Positions 1-8,400 of a stretch of 13,852 nt of DNA are shown here, one piece after another. The notes beneath the pieces were generated by a model. That model saw nothing but the letters and a program-made list of their open reading frames with translations, did not search any database and was not told the origin of the DNA. Origin of the DNA: UBA11663 sp049616325 (GTDB taxonomy: Bacteria; Bacteroidota; Bacteroidia; Flavobacteriales_D; Sanyastnellaceae); NCBI GenBank assembly GCA_049616325.1, contig JBMZHG010000042.1, positions 1 to 13,852 of the forward strand, read 5' to 3'. The stretch's first letter is position 1, and each line of letters begins with the position of its first letter. A program made the translations under genes and the position numbers.

Positions 1-2064
1 TACATCACTCGCGACCAAATGGGCTACGACTACGCGCTTGAAGCGGAGTTGTTCCACGTCAAGGAGCGCGATGAGTACCAGCGTTTGATTTTCAAGGCGG
101 CGGCGAACGACAACTACCCGTTTGAGCCCGGTGCGCACATTCGAGACGCGTACATCCACACCTTGAGCCATTTGGCGGAACTCGAGCTGGACGAGCGGAC
201 CAACGAAAGTTGCGTTGTTTACCTGAACGGGCAGTACTGGGGCGTTTACGAGTACCGAGAAAAGGTGGACGACGTGGATTTCACGGAAGAATACTACGAC
301 CAGCCACGCCATTTCGTCGACTTCCTGAAGACGTGGGGAGGGACTTGGGAAGAGTACGGGACCGGAGACGATTGGTACGACCTCGTCAATTTTTGCACCA
401 CGCAAGACATGACGTCGCAAGCCAATTACGATTACGTCGCGTCGCAATTGAATCCCATGTCGCTCATCGACTACTTCGTGCTGAACAGCTACGTGGTGAC
501 GATGGACTGGCTGAACTGGAACACGGCATGGTGGCGCGGACGTCACCCCGAAGGCGATGCGAAGCGCTGGCGGTACGCGTTGTGGGACAACGACGCGAGT
601 TTTGGCCATTACATCAACTACACGGGCATCCCGGACACGGGGCCGACGGCCGATCCATGCAACCCTGAAGGCATGGGCAACGTGGGGGGACAGGGTCACA
701 TACCGGTGTTGAATGCGTTGTTGGGCAACGAGACGTTCTGGAACACGTACATCAACCGGTGGGCCGACCTTGGCAACACCTGGTTTACGTGCGAGACCAT
801 GAACGCGGTGCTTGACAGCATGGTTGCGGTGATTGAGCCTGAAATGCCGCGCCAATGTGAGCGTTGGGGAGGAAACGTTGCGGGCTGGCAGACGGAGCTT
901 CAGCAGATGCGCGACTTCATCGATTCCCGTTGCCAAGACGAGCTTTTGGGAGGGATGGAGGATTGTTACGACGTGACTCCTGTGACGTTGACTTTGGACA
1001 TCGTGGGTCAAGGAGACGTCGAAATCAACAGCCTGGACATCACACCGTCCATGGTGCCGTATTCAGGGTGGTATTTCATGGAAGTGCCGATCACGTTGGA
1101 GGCGGAAGAAGATTACGGCTTGGCGTTTTTGTATTGGGAAGTGGTCGCGGGAGACGTCACACTTGGAGATGCGAGCAACCCGCTGTTGGAGTTGGACTTG
1201 ACTGGTGATGTCCATCTTGTGGCGCACTTTGGAATTCCGGTGCCCCCAGAGGAGGTGTCCTTTGCGGTTTCTCCTGAGGGCAGTGGGTTTGTCATTTTGG
1301 ATGGTGCGACGCTGTCGGACAATCCGCACGTGGACCTCATCAACGTGGGAAACCACAACTTGCTCGCGGAGCCCAAGGAATGGTGGGCGTTTTCCCACTG
1401 GACTTGGAACGGCAACGTCATCACGCCCGACGCGGAAGCTTCTCCTGCTCAGCTGGAAGTTTTTGAGCCAGGTACGGTAACGGCCCATTTTGTGGAAATC
1501 CCTCACACGGATTTGACGGTCGTGGTGTCGCCGGAACAAGCCGGGCGGGTTCGCGTGCTGAACATGGCCATGGTGGAAGACGTTTGGACAACGTCGTTCG
1601 AGCCAGATGGTCCCACCGTTTTCGAGGCAATCTCTGAAGAGGAATGGCAGTTTAGCCATTGGGAAGTCGCGGTAACGGAACCGTTGCCGGAAGCGAGAGC
1701 CAACCCCATGACACTCTTGCTGGCCAACGTGCCTGTGGAAATTGTCACTGCGCATTTCACGCCTGTGGAATTCCACCTGTACGTCCCCAATGCGTTCACG
1801 CCGGACAACGACGGGGTCAACGATTCGTTCCTGCCGATGGGGTCGGGTTTCGAAGGGGACCTCTACCACTTCTCCGTGTTCAATCGCTGGGGGGAGGTGG
1901 TGTTCCAGACGGACGACCCGGATCTTCCTTGGATAGGCCAAAACAACCAGCGCTTCGGCACCCACTTCGTCCCCGACGGGGTCTATGGATGGCGTGTAGA
2001 GGCCCAAGGCTACCATGAATTGATCCCGACGGTTCTTCGTGGCACCGTCACGGTGGTGAGGTGA
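1..2064 (+). CDS. CotH-kinase-like secreted protein with InlB-like repeats and T9SS type B sorting domain (5' end outside window)
   Basis: The frame is open from base 1, so the true start and any signal peptide lie upstream; 687 residues are visible. Residues 1 to about 320 resemble the CotH kinase-like family: the segment YLNGQYWGVYEYREKVDD (near base 220-280), then WRYALWDNDASFGH (near base 570-610), where the D-N-D fits the family's metal-binding DxD. Bacillus CotH phosphorylates coat proteins; the substrate here is unknown. Three repeats of about 85 residues follow (about bases 985-1240, 1255-1500, 1510-1765), each ending in an A/V-H-F motif with a central W near FSHW or FLYW, as in divergent InlB B-repeats. 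The last 97 residues carry the type B (gliding-motility-associated) C-terminal domain: AFTPDNDGVNDSF, FNRWGEVVF, and a terminal RGTVTV. I infer export by T9SS to the cell surface or medium. No PorP/SprF gene is adjacent to this copy. The stop overlaps the next start. Confidence 0.9.
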   Translation, partial: YITRDQMGYDYALEAELFHVKERDEYQRLIFKAAANDNYPFEPGAHIRDAYIHTLSHLAELELDERTNESCVVYLNGQYWGVYEYREKVDDVDFTEEYYDQPRHFVDFLKTWGGTWEEYGTGDDWYDLVNFCTTQDMTSQANYDYVASQLNPMSLIDYFVLNSYVVTMDWLNWNTAWWRGRHPEGDAKRWRYALWDNDASFGHYINYTGIPDTGPTADPCNPEGMGNVGGQGHIPVLNALLGNETFWNTYINRWADLGNTWFTCETMNAVLDSMVAVIEPEMPRQCERWGGNVAGWQTELQQMRDFIDSRCQDELLGGMEDCYDVTPVTLTLDIVGQGDVEINSLDITPSMVPYSGWYFMEVPITLEAEEDYGLAFLYWEVVAGDVTLGDASNPLLELDLTGDVHLVAHFGIPVPPEEVSFAVSPEGSGFVILDGATLSDNPHVDLINVGNHNLLAEPKEWWAFSHWTWNGNVITPDAEASPAQLEVFEPGTVTAHFVEIPHTDLTVVVSPEQAGRVRVLNMAMVEDVWTTSFEPDGPTVFEAISEEEWQFSHWEVAVTEPLPEARANPMTLLLANVPVEIVTAHFTPVEFHLYVPNAFTPDNDGVNDSFLPMGSGFEGDLYHFSVFNRWGEVVFQTDDPDLPWIGQNNQRFGTHFVPDGVYGWRVEAQGYHELIPTVLRGTVTVVR
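985..1765 (+). repeat. Three tandem InlB-like B-repeats inside the CotH-like protein
   Basis: Three protein-level repeats of roughly 80-85 residues. Each starts with a beta strand of the type LTLDIVGQG, VSFAVSPEGSG or LTVVVSPEQAG, has a tryptophan block in the middle (YWEVV, FSHWTW, FSHWEV), and ends VAHF, TAHF or TAHF. The pattern fits the divergent InlB B-repeat family, usually a spacer or adhesive module in surface proteins. The copies are diverged at DNA level, so this is not a recent duplication. Confidence 0.7.
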
Positions 2065-2912
2065 GGAAAGGACTTTTGGCCATGCTGTCGTCGGTGGTGT
2101 TGTACACCTCTGCGAATCTCTGTGTGAAGGAGTTGTCCCACCTTGGCACGTTTCAGTTGGTCTTTCTGCGCTCGGCGGTGTCGTTGATTTTATGCGTGTG
2201 GTACCTGAAGCGTGCCGGGATACCGTTGTTGGGGAACAACAGATCTTGGTTGTTTGTACGTGGATTTGTGGGGATGGTGGCCTTGTCAGGGTTCTTTCAC
2301 ACGGTCAAGCACATTCCCTTGGCAAGTGCTACCGTGATCCAGTACTTCAGTCCAGTATTCACTGTGTTGCTCGCATTGTTGTTTTTGAGGGAGCGCGTTC
2401 ACAAGGCACAATGGCTTTTTCTCGGTTTGGCGCTTGTGGGCATTGTCATGGTGAAGGGATTTGATCCGCGCGTGTCGTGGGCGATGTGGGGTCTCGGCAT
2501 GACCTCTGCGTGCCTTGCGGCCGTGGCGTACCTGGCCACCATGAAATGCAGAGAGACGGACCATCCTGTGGGAGTTGTGGTGTGGTTCCACATGCTCGCG
2601 GTTCCCATCATGGGCTTGCTGTCGTGGGGAGATTGGGTTCCGATGGCGAACGTGGATTGGGGGTTGGCCTTGGCCATTGGCGTGCTGAGCATCGTCGCGC
2701 AAGTCTTGATGACGGTGGCCCTTCACAACGAAGATGCAGGCATGGTCATGCCCTTCAAATACCTGGGTGCGGTCCTGGCCTTGGCGGTGGGATGGTGGGC
2801 GTACGGTGAACACATGTCCGCCCTCAGCCTTGCCGGAATGGGCTTGGTGGTGGCCAGCATTGTGGCCAACACGGTGCTCAAAGCGCGACTGAAGCCCTCA
2901 CCCGCGGCGTGA
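2061..2912 (+). CDS. EamA/DMT-superfamily transporter
   Basis: A 283-residue, very hydrophobic protein with about ten predicted membrane segments in two similar halves, the usual size and layout of EamA (drug/metabolite transporter) permeases. Typical first-half features are RGFVGMVALSGFFHTVKHIP (about residues 68-87), followed by PLASATVIQYFSPVF and a FLRERV turn; the second half has FKYLGAVLALAVGWWAYGEH. The family moves small metabolites such as amino acids, nucleosides or sugars across the inner membrane; the substrate cannot be read from sequence. I chose the GTG at 2061, which overlaps the upstream TGA (GTGA), because MRKGLLAMLSS aligns with the usual family start. An ATG at 2082, with AGGAAAGG about 11 bases before it, is the alternative. 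The 3' end overlaps the convergent gene by 15 bases. Co-transcription with the CotH-like gene is likely, but a functional link is not evident. Confidence 0.88.
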   Translation: MRKGLLAMLSSVVLYTSANLCVKELSHLGTFQLVFLRSAVSLILCVWYLKRAGIPLLGNNRSWLFVRGFVGMVALSGFFHTVKHIPLASATVIQYFSPVFTVLLALLFLRERVHKAQWLFLGLALVGIVMVKGFDPRVSWAMWGLGMTSACLAAVAYLATMKCRETDHPVGVVVWFHMLAVPIMGLLSWGDWVPMANVDWGLALAIGVLSIVAQVLMTVALHNEDAGMVMPFKYLGAVLALAVGWWAYGEHMSALSLAGMGLVVASIVANTVLKARLKPSPAA

Positions 2913-3308
2913 TGCCAGGCGGATGCCCATCCATGCAGCGGGAAGGATGAGGGAGACGGTGGCGACGCTCAGAGCGTTTCCATGCGGCACACGAAGGACG
3001 TCGGCAACGGCACCCATTCCAAACAACAACGCCAGCGCCCACGCTTCCACAGGCCGGTTTCCCTTAAGGCGTCGCACCAGGGCGCATCCCAACATCACTC
3101 CTGCACCCAGGCCCAACAATCGTCCCGCGTGAGCAAGAGGTGGCAGCGCTTGGAGGAAATCGGCCACAGATGCAGCGTCGTTCGCATTTGGCCGCTGCAC
3201 ATGCGGAGCCAAGAGGTCCTGAAGGGTTTGGCCAGCACCCCAGCTGAACAAGGTGCCTGCGGCGAATCCAAGCGCCACCCGCAAGGCTGAGAGCAGAAGG
3301 TGTTTCAT
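2898..3308 (-). CDS. Small four-helix membrane protein, last gene of the minus-strand operon
   Basis: A 136-residue protein with about four hydrophobic segments: residues about 5-28, 58-78, 88-105 and 112-130. A charged loop between helices 1 and 2 contains DAASVADFLQALPPL, and LILPAAWMGIRL lies near the end. It is not a family I can name. It looks distantly related to the 154-residue protein at 4954-5418 (same helix layout, D-x-A-x(4)-F-x-Q-x-L loop, P-A-[AG]-W near the end) and to unannotated Flavobacteriia membrane proteins of this size. Its ATG overlaps the TGA of the aminotransferase gene by 4 bases (ATGA), so translation is probably coupled. Its stop overlaps the end of the convergent EamA gene by 15 bases, leaving no room for an intergenic terminator. 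The hydrophobic pattern and tight coupling argue that it is a real gene. Confidence 0.75.
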   Translation of the reverse strand: MKHLLLSALRVALGFAAGTLFSWGAGQTLQDLLAPHVQRPNANDAASVADFLQALPPLAHAGRLLGLGAGVMLGCALVRRLKGNRPVEAWALALLFGMGAVADVLRVPHGNALSVATVSLILPAAWMGIRLASRRG

Positions 3309-4222
3309 GACGCGGCGAAAGGGATAAGCACAGAGGAGATGTGGCTGGGATAAGCCGCTTGCAGTTGCATGGTGATGGGGCCTGGTTCTGTTCGGTCCGC
3401 GGGGCCAATGCGCCGGCCGTCGACTTCGATGACGTGGGCGAGTCCCCCCATTGTTCCCGTTGTGAAGGCTTCGTCTGCGGTGTACAGCTGCGTCAAACTG
3501 AAGTCACCTTCCCGAAATGGGATGTTCAGGCGGGCAGCCAAGTCCAAGGTGTACTGACGGGTGATGCCAGGAAGGCAGGCATGCCCAAACGGCGTGCACA
3601 ACACTCCGTCCTTCACCAAGAAAAGGTTGGTGGCATTGGTTTCCGCCAAGAACCCTCGGTCGTCCAGCATGACGGCGTCGTCGACGCCTGCCAGGTTGGC
3701 TTGCATCTTGGCCAGGATGTTGTTGAGCAGGTTGTTGTGGTGAATCTTGGAATCGAGGAATTCAGGGCTGTTCCGGCGCACGGAACTCGTGATGAGACGA
3801 ATTTCTCCGGAACCGTACACTGCGCCTTTGTATTCCGGGAGCACGATGAGGGTGCAGCCGTGCACGTTCAGACGCGGGTCCATGCCCGAGGTCGATTTTT
3901 CGCCACGTGTCAACGTCAATCGAATGTGAACACCGTCGGTCATGCCGTTGGCTTTGAGCGTTTCAAACACCGAAGCCTGGATGTCCTCGCGCGAGGGGGT
4001 GGCTTCAAAACCAAGCACATGCGCACTTTCCAGCAGTCGTTGGAGGTGCTCCTCGAGCTGGTAAATGCGTCCGTCCGCAACCCGCAACCCTTCCCAAACC
4101 GCGTCGCCGCCTTGAACCACGCTGTCCAAGACGCTGACGCGCGCCTCTTCGCGCTTCACGAGTCCGTTGACCCAGCACCACGTGCCGGCGTTTCGGGGGT
4201 CAGGTTGGTTGTATTTGGCCAT
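3305..4222 (-). CDS. Class IV PLP-dependent aminotransferase, branched-chain aminotransferase-like
   Basis: 305 residues, the usual size for fold type IV aminotransferases (IlvE, D-amino acid aminotransferase, aminodeoxychorismate lyase). Visible features are DSVVQGGDAVWEGLR (residues 33-47), EEHLQRLLES (57-66) with a likely phosphate-binding Arg62, the PLP-binding Lys159 in DSKIHHNNLLNN, the cofactor-ring Glu194 in AETNATNLF, and the phosphate loop TTGTMG (254-259). These support an active PLP transaminase. The substrate is uncertain: the SKIHHNNLLNNILAK and ETNATN signatures match, from memory, the C-terminal half of plant branched-chain-aminotransferase-like proteins rather than classic IlvE. 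It lies 14 bases downstream of the sulfotransferase-like gene, the same order as in the plant fusion, and overlaps the next small membrane gene by 4 bases. The bases before the ATG read ACTCCTCCTGAACC, which is not a Shine-Dalgarno sequence. The cytosolic location is inferred from the lack of a signal peptide. Confidence 0.88.
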   Translation of the reverse strand: MAKYNQPDPRNAGTWCWVNGLVKREEARVSVLDSVVQGGDAVWEGLRVADGRIYQLEEHLQRLLESAHVLGFEATPSREDIQASVFETLKANGMTDGVHIRLTLTRGEKSTSGMDPRLNVHGCTLIVLPEYKGAVYGSGEIRLITSSVRRNSPEFLDSKIHHNNLLNNILAKMQANLAGVDDAVMLDDRGFLAETNATNLFLVKDGVLCTPFGHACLPGITRQYTLDLAARLNIPFREGDFSLTQLYTADEAFTTGTMGGLAHVIEVDGRRIGPADRTEPGPITMQLQAAYPSHISSVLIPFAAS

Positions 4223-4236
4223 GGTTCAGGAGGAGT

Positions 4237-4950
4237 CTACGGAATCAATGCGTGCGATTCCAAGGCAAGGTAATGTTCGAGGCAGGTTTCGCGCAGTTCA
4301 CGGAGCGGTTCAGGCACGTCTCCTTTCGAAAGCTGCCGGGGTTCCCAGCCAGAGCTGCGGTGGACGCCTTCGTACCAGTATTTGGCCCAAACGCCATCTT
4401 CAGGCCGTCCCCCTTCCGCCCACGTCAACATGCCTGAATGCCAGTCCAAGTCGAGCACGTTGCACAAGGCGCGCAACGTCGCCTCGGGCCGGGCAAACAG
4501 CGATTCAGCGGTTACGACCACGGCGCGAGCTCCTGCCAATTCAAGGATGCGGTGTTGGTGGGCGTACCCCAAATCGAGCAGGGTCGGGCGGTCGATGTGC
4601 GCGCGGTAGGAGGGCAGGACCCCGTCGGGGTGCCGAGTCAAGATGACGTGCCGGTGATCCGGGCCGTCCACGTCATCCCATTCGAGTCCCTCGAGGTGGT
4701 TGGCCATGTGCTTTAAGAACAGCACGGAGTCGGAAGGCCCGGCATGGAGCGAGGCAAGGGCCTCCGATTTGGAGGTCGGCATCGCGCGCAACACCTCGTC
4801 GCGTGAAGGCCTGTCGACGCCCGTGTGCTTCAGGAAATGCCCAAACAACGGTTCGTCCAACACCCGCGTGTCGGACCGTTGCGCAAAGCTGTACATCGTG
4901 GCGGTGCTGCCGTTTCTCGGCCCCGCCCACAACGCCACGGTCCGCGCCAT
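4237..4950 (-). CDS. P-loop sulfotransferase-like protein
   Basis: 237 residues with no signal peptide. The N-terminus has the PAPS 5'-phosphosulfate loop LWAGPRNGSTATMYSF (residues 7-22), then LDEPLF (31-36). A second block, ILTRHPDGVLPSY (103-115), matches the 3'-phosphate-binding strand and helix of sulfotransferases (R-x-P-x(3)-x-S). Near the C-terminus PEDGVWAKYWYEGVHRSSGW (183-202) is an unusually tryptophan/tyrosine-rich stretch. From memory it closely matches the N-terminal domain of plant branched-chain-aminotransferase-like fusion proteins, including the DGVW and WWY-x-SVH pattern. Known family members transfer sulfate from PAPS, but the acceptor is unknown here, and a non-sulfotransferase P-loop role is possible. 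The ATG lies 3 bases after the stop of the upstream membrane gene, and the aminotransferase follows after 14 bases. Co-expression and action on a common metabolite are inferred. Confidence 0.8.
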   Translation of the reverse strand: MARTVALWAGPRNGSTATMYSFAQRSDTRVLDEPLFGHFLKHTGVDRPSRDEVLRAMPTSKSEALASLHAGPSDSVLFLKHMANHLEGLEWDDVDGPDHRHVILTRHPDGVLPSYRAHIDRPTLLDLGYAHQHRILELAGARAVVVTAESLFARPEATLRALCNVLDLDWHSGMLTWAEGGRPEDGVWAKYWYEGVHRSSGWEPRQLSKGDVPEPLRELRETCLEHYLALESHALIP

Positions 4951-4953
4951 GCC

Positions 4954-5418
4954 TTACGCGACGCGGTTCTTCAGACGCAGCACCAACTCCGCGGCCAACC
5001 ATCCTGCCGGCACGTAAAGCGCGACGTCGAGAATCACCAGCCAGGTGGGCTGTCCGGGGAGCATCATCGCGTTCATCACTCCGCCGAGCAGCCCAAATCC
5101 GCCCAGGATGATTCCGGGTCGGCGGGTGCGCGACGCTGCGATCAACATCGCGATGCCAGCGGCCAGAAACGTGCCTCCAATGTGGGCGGCCGTCGCGGAC
5201 AGCAACTCGAGCGTGCTGAGGCTTTGCATGAACGCTTCCCACGCTGCGGGATCTTGTTCGGGTCCGACAGAGGGCGCTTGCGACACCCCCATTTGGCCAA
5301 ACAACGCGTGCCCGACCGACACCAAAATGGGGAAGGATACGGCGCCCACGATCACGCCCAAGATGTCACGGACCACGTGAACGGCGCTTCGTGGAGGGGG
5401 AGTGGCGAATTCAGACAT
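4954..5418 (-). CDS. Small four-helix membrane protein, related to the one at 2898-3308
   Basis: A 154-residue hypothetical membrane protein. After a short polar N-terminus (MSEFATPPPRSAVHVVRD) it has hydrophobic segments near residues 19-42, 73-93, 102-118 and 123-145. The loop EQDPAAWEAFMQSLSTLELL separates helices 1 and 2, and the last helix contains VALYVPAGWLAAELVLRL. The pattern (helix, long acidic loop, A-H-x-G-G-T helix, G-G-x-x-N-A-M-M-L-P, then a P-A-G-W helix) recalls small unnamed membrane proteins common in Flavobacteriia, recognised from memory without a defined function. It is similar in layout and in several aligned positions to the protein at the other end of the operon. The ATG at 5418 is 21 bases after the icmF stop, and its TAA is 3 bases before the next gene. 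A substrate-handling or membrane-anchoring role for the two enzymes is speculation. Confidence 0.78.
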   Translation of the reverse strand: MSEFATPPPRSAVHVVRDILGVIVGAVSFPILVSVGHALFGQMGVSQAPSVGPEQDPAAWEAFMQSLSTLELLSATAAHIGGTFLAAGIAMLIAASRTRRPGIILGGFGLLGGVMNAMMLPGQPTWLVILDVALYVPAGWLAAELVLRLKNRVA

Positions 5419-5422
5419 GAGC

Positions 5423-5430
5423 CCAAGATA
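5423..5430 (-). promoter_or_regulatory. Possible -7 element TATCTTGG before the four-gene operon
   Basis: In the 21-base gap after icmF the minus strand reads TATCTTGG followed by GCTC and the ATG of the small membrane gene. It is one mismatch from TAnnTTTG and identical to the octamer at 13166-13173. Transcription from it would start at or very near the ATG, giving an almost leaderless mRNA. No TTG -33 box is visible, so this is a weak call. Confidence 0.25.
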
Positions 5431-5439
5431 GGCGAGTCC

Positions 5440-8400
5440 TCACATGTTCCGGCGGTAGGCGCCGCCGACGTCGAACATGGCTTCGGTCAACTGGCCCAAC
5501 GAGCACCATTTGCACGCTTCCATCAGCACGTCGAAGATGTTGTCACCGGCCACGGCCGCGTCTTGCAGGTGCTTCAGCGCGTCGTCGGCATTTTCGGCGG
5601 ACATGCCGTGAAGCGCTCCGAGGTTGGAGAGTTGCCGTTGCTTTTCCTCTTGCGTTGCTCGGATCACTTCGCCCGGGACCAAGGTGGGGGAGCCTTCTTT
5701 GCTGAGGAAGGTGTTGACCCCGATGATCGGGTATTCTCCTGTGTGCTTTAGCATCTCGTAGTGCAGGCTTTCTTCCTGGATGCGCGACCGTTGGTACATG
5801 GTTTCCATGGCCCCAAGCACACCGCCCCGTTCGGTGATGCGGTCAAACTCGCTGAGCACGGCTTCTTCCACGAGGTCAGTGAGCTGTTCAATGATGAACG
5901 AGCCCTGCAACGGATTCTCGTTTTTCGCCAAGCCGAGCTCCTTGTTGATGATCAGCTGGATGGCCATGGCACGCCGAACACTGGCTTCAGTAGGGGTTGT
6001 GATGGCCTCGTCGTACGCGTTGGTATGCAGTGAGTTGCAGTTGTCGTAAATCGCGTAAAGTGCCTGCAGCGTGGTGCGGATGTCGTTGAAGTCAATCTCC
6101 TGGGCGTGGAGCGATCGGCCCGACGTTTGGATGTGGTACTTGAGCATTTGGGCGCGGTCGGAGGCGCCGTATTTCTCGCGCATTGCTTTGGCCCAAATCC
6201 GACGTGCCACCCGCCCAATCACCGCGTATTCCGGATCGATGCCGTTGGAGAAGAAGAAGCTCAGGTTGGGCCCAAACTTGTCGATGTCCATCCCGCGACT
6301 CAAATAGTACTCCACGTAGGTGAACCCGTTGGCGAGCGTGAAGGCCAACTGCGTAATTGGGATTCGCTCCGGCTTCGGCAATGTGGTAACCGCTGATCGA
6401 CACGGAATAGAAATTCCGGACGTTGTGGCGGATGAAGTGGTCTTGCACGTCGCCCATCAGGCGAAGGGCGAACTCGGTGGAGAAGATGCAGGTGTTTTGG
6501 GCCTGGTCCTCCTTGAGGATGTCAGCCTGTACGGTGCCTCGAACGCTGCTCAGCGCCTCGGCTTTCAATTCGGCGTACGTTTTCGCGTCGAGAACTTCGT
6601 CCCCGGTGCATCCCAGCAGCAACAATCCCAGTCCGTCGTTGCCTTCCGGCAACTCGCCTTCGTACGTGGGGCGGGGGAGTCCGCAGTCGTCCCATTTGGC
6701 CTTCAGGACCTTCTCGACGTCCGCCTCCAATCCCTGCTCACGGAGGTGCTTTTCGCATCGCTGGTCAATGGCGGCGTTCAGGAAGAACCCCAACATGACA
6801 GGTGCAGGCCCGTTGATCGTCATCGACACGCTCGTGTTGGGCGCACACAGGTCAAACCCGCTGTACAGCTTCTTCGCGTCGTCGAGGCAGCAGATGCTCA
6901 CCCCGGAGTTGCCCACCTTCCCGTAGATGTCTGGACGCAGGTCCGGATCGCGGCCGTAGAGCGTCACCGAGTCAAAGGCCGTCGAAAGGCGCTTGGCCGG
7001 CATGCCGAGCGAGACGTAGTGGAACCGCTTGTTGGTGCGTTCCGGGCCGCCTTCGCCGGCGAACATCCGCGTGGGGTCTTCGCCTTCGCGCTTGAACGGG
7101 TAGATGCCCGCGGTGTAGGGGAACGACCCGGGAAGGTTTTCCTGAAGGTGCCACTTGGCAAGGTCGCGCCAGCCGTGGAAGGCGGGCAGGGCCACTTTGG
7201 GAATGTCTTGGTGCGAGAGCGACTTGCTGGTCGTGGGGATGCGGATGTCCTTGCCGCGCACTTGGAACACGTATTCGGTCGCGGCGTAGCGCGCTTGCAT
7301 CTCAGGCCAAGCCCGAAGCCAATCTTGCAGTCGCGGGTCGAGGTCGAGCCTCAATTGTTCTCCCGCTTTGTTCAGGGCTTTGGCGGCTTCTCCGTCGACC
7401 TCGTTGGACGCCGTTTCGACCGCTTGAAGCTTTCCTGCCAAATCCGCTTGCTTCTCCGCCCACCGGTCGTAACCTCGGTTGGTCTCGGCAATCTCACTGA
7501 GGTAACGCGTCCGGGAAGGGGGGATGATGAATACCTTTTCGCTTGTCCCTTGATCGGCGGCGAACGTCGAGGTCAGCTCGGCGCCGGTTTTCTCCGCCAG
7601 CGTGTTCATCATGCGGCGGTAAAGCTCGTTGGTTCCGGGGTCGTTGAATTGGGACGCGATTGTGCCGACCACAGGAAGGTCTTCGTCGTTCGCTTCCCAC
7701 AAATCGTGGTTGCGCTTGAATTGCTTCCGCACGTCGCGCAGCGCGTCTTGAGCGCCGCGCTTGTCAAACTTGTTGATGGCCACCACGTCGGCGAAGTCGA
7801 GCATGTCGATCTTCTCGAGCTGCGTCGCAGCCCCGAATTCCGGCGTCATCACGTACAGCGAGACGTCGCTGTGGTCCATGATTTCGGTGTCGCTTTGGCC
7901 GATTCCACTCGTTTCGAGGACAATCAAATCGAACTGAGCAGCTTTCAAAATGTCGAGCGCCTCTTGCACGTGACGCGACAGAGCGAGGTTCGATTGGCGC
8001 GTCGCCAACGAACGCATGTACACCCGGTCCGAGTGGATGGCGTTCATGCGGATGCGGTCGCCAAGCAAGGCTCCGCCCGTCTTTCGCTTCGAGGGGTCCA
8101 CGCTGACAAGGGCGATTCGCTTCTCGGGAAAGTCCATCAAGAAACGCCGCACCAATTCGTCGACCATGGAGGACTTGCCGGCGCCGCCCGTTCCTGTGAT
8201 GCCAAGCACCGGGACGGAAGGGAGGGAGGCGCGCACCGCTTCAAAGGCCTTCCCAAATTCTTCGGCGTTGTTTTCCGCTGCGGTGATGCACCGCGCGAGG
8301 TCGCGAACGTTGCGCACGCCCAACCGGTCCATTGCTCCGTCGAGGTCGTCCAAAGAAGGCACCGTGTTGAAGTCCGCCTTTTCGATCAAATCGTTGATCA

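Noticed and set aside
1063..2016. 317-codon minus-strand frame opposite the CotH-like gene
   Set aside because: Antisense to InlB-like repeats and the sorting domain, which are well supported.
3341..4273. 310-codon plus-strand frame opposite the aminotransferase
   Set aside because: Exact complement of a gene with clear PLP-enzyme motifs; no domain or start signal of its own.
4825..5751. 308-codon plus-strand frame across three minus-strand genes
   Set aside because: It spans the junctions of icmF, the membrane gene and the sulfotransferase-like gene on the other strand; composition is arginine/histidine-rich shadow.
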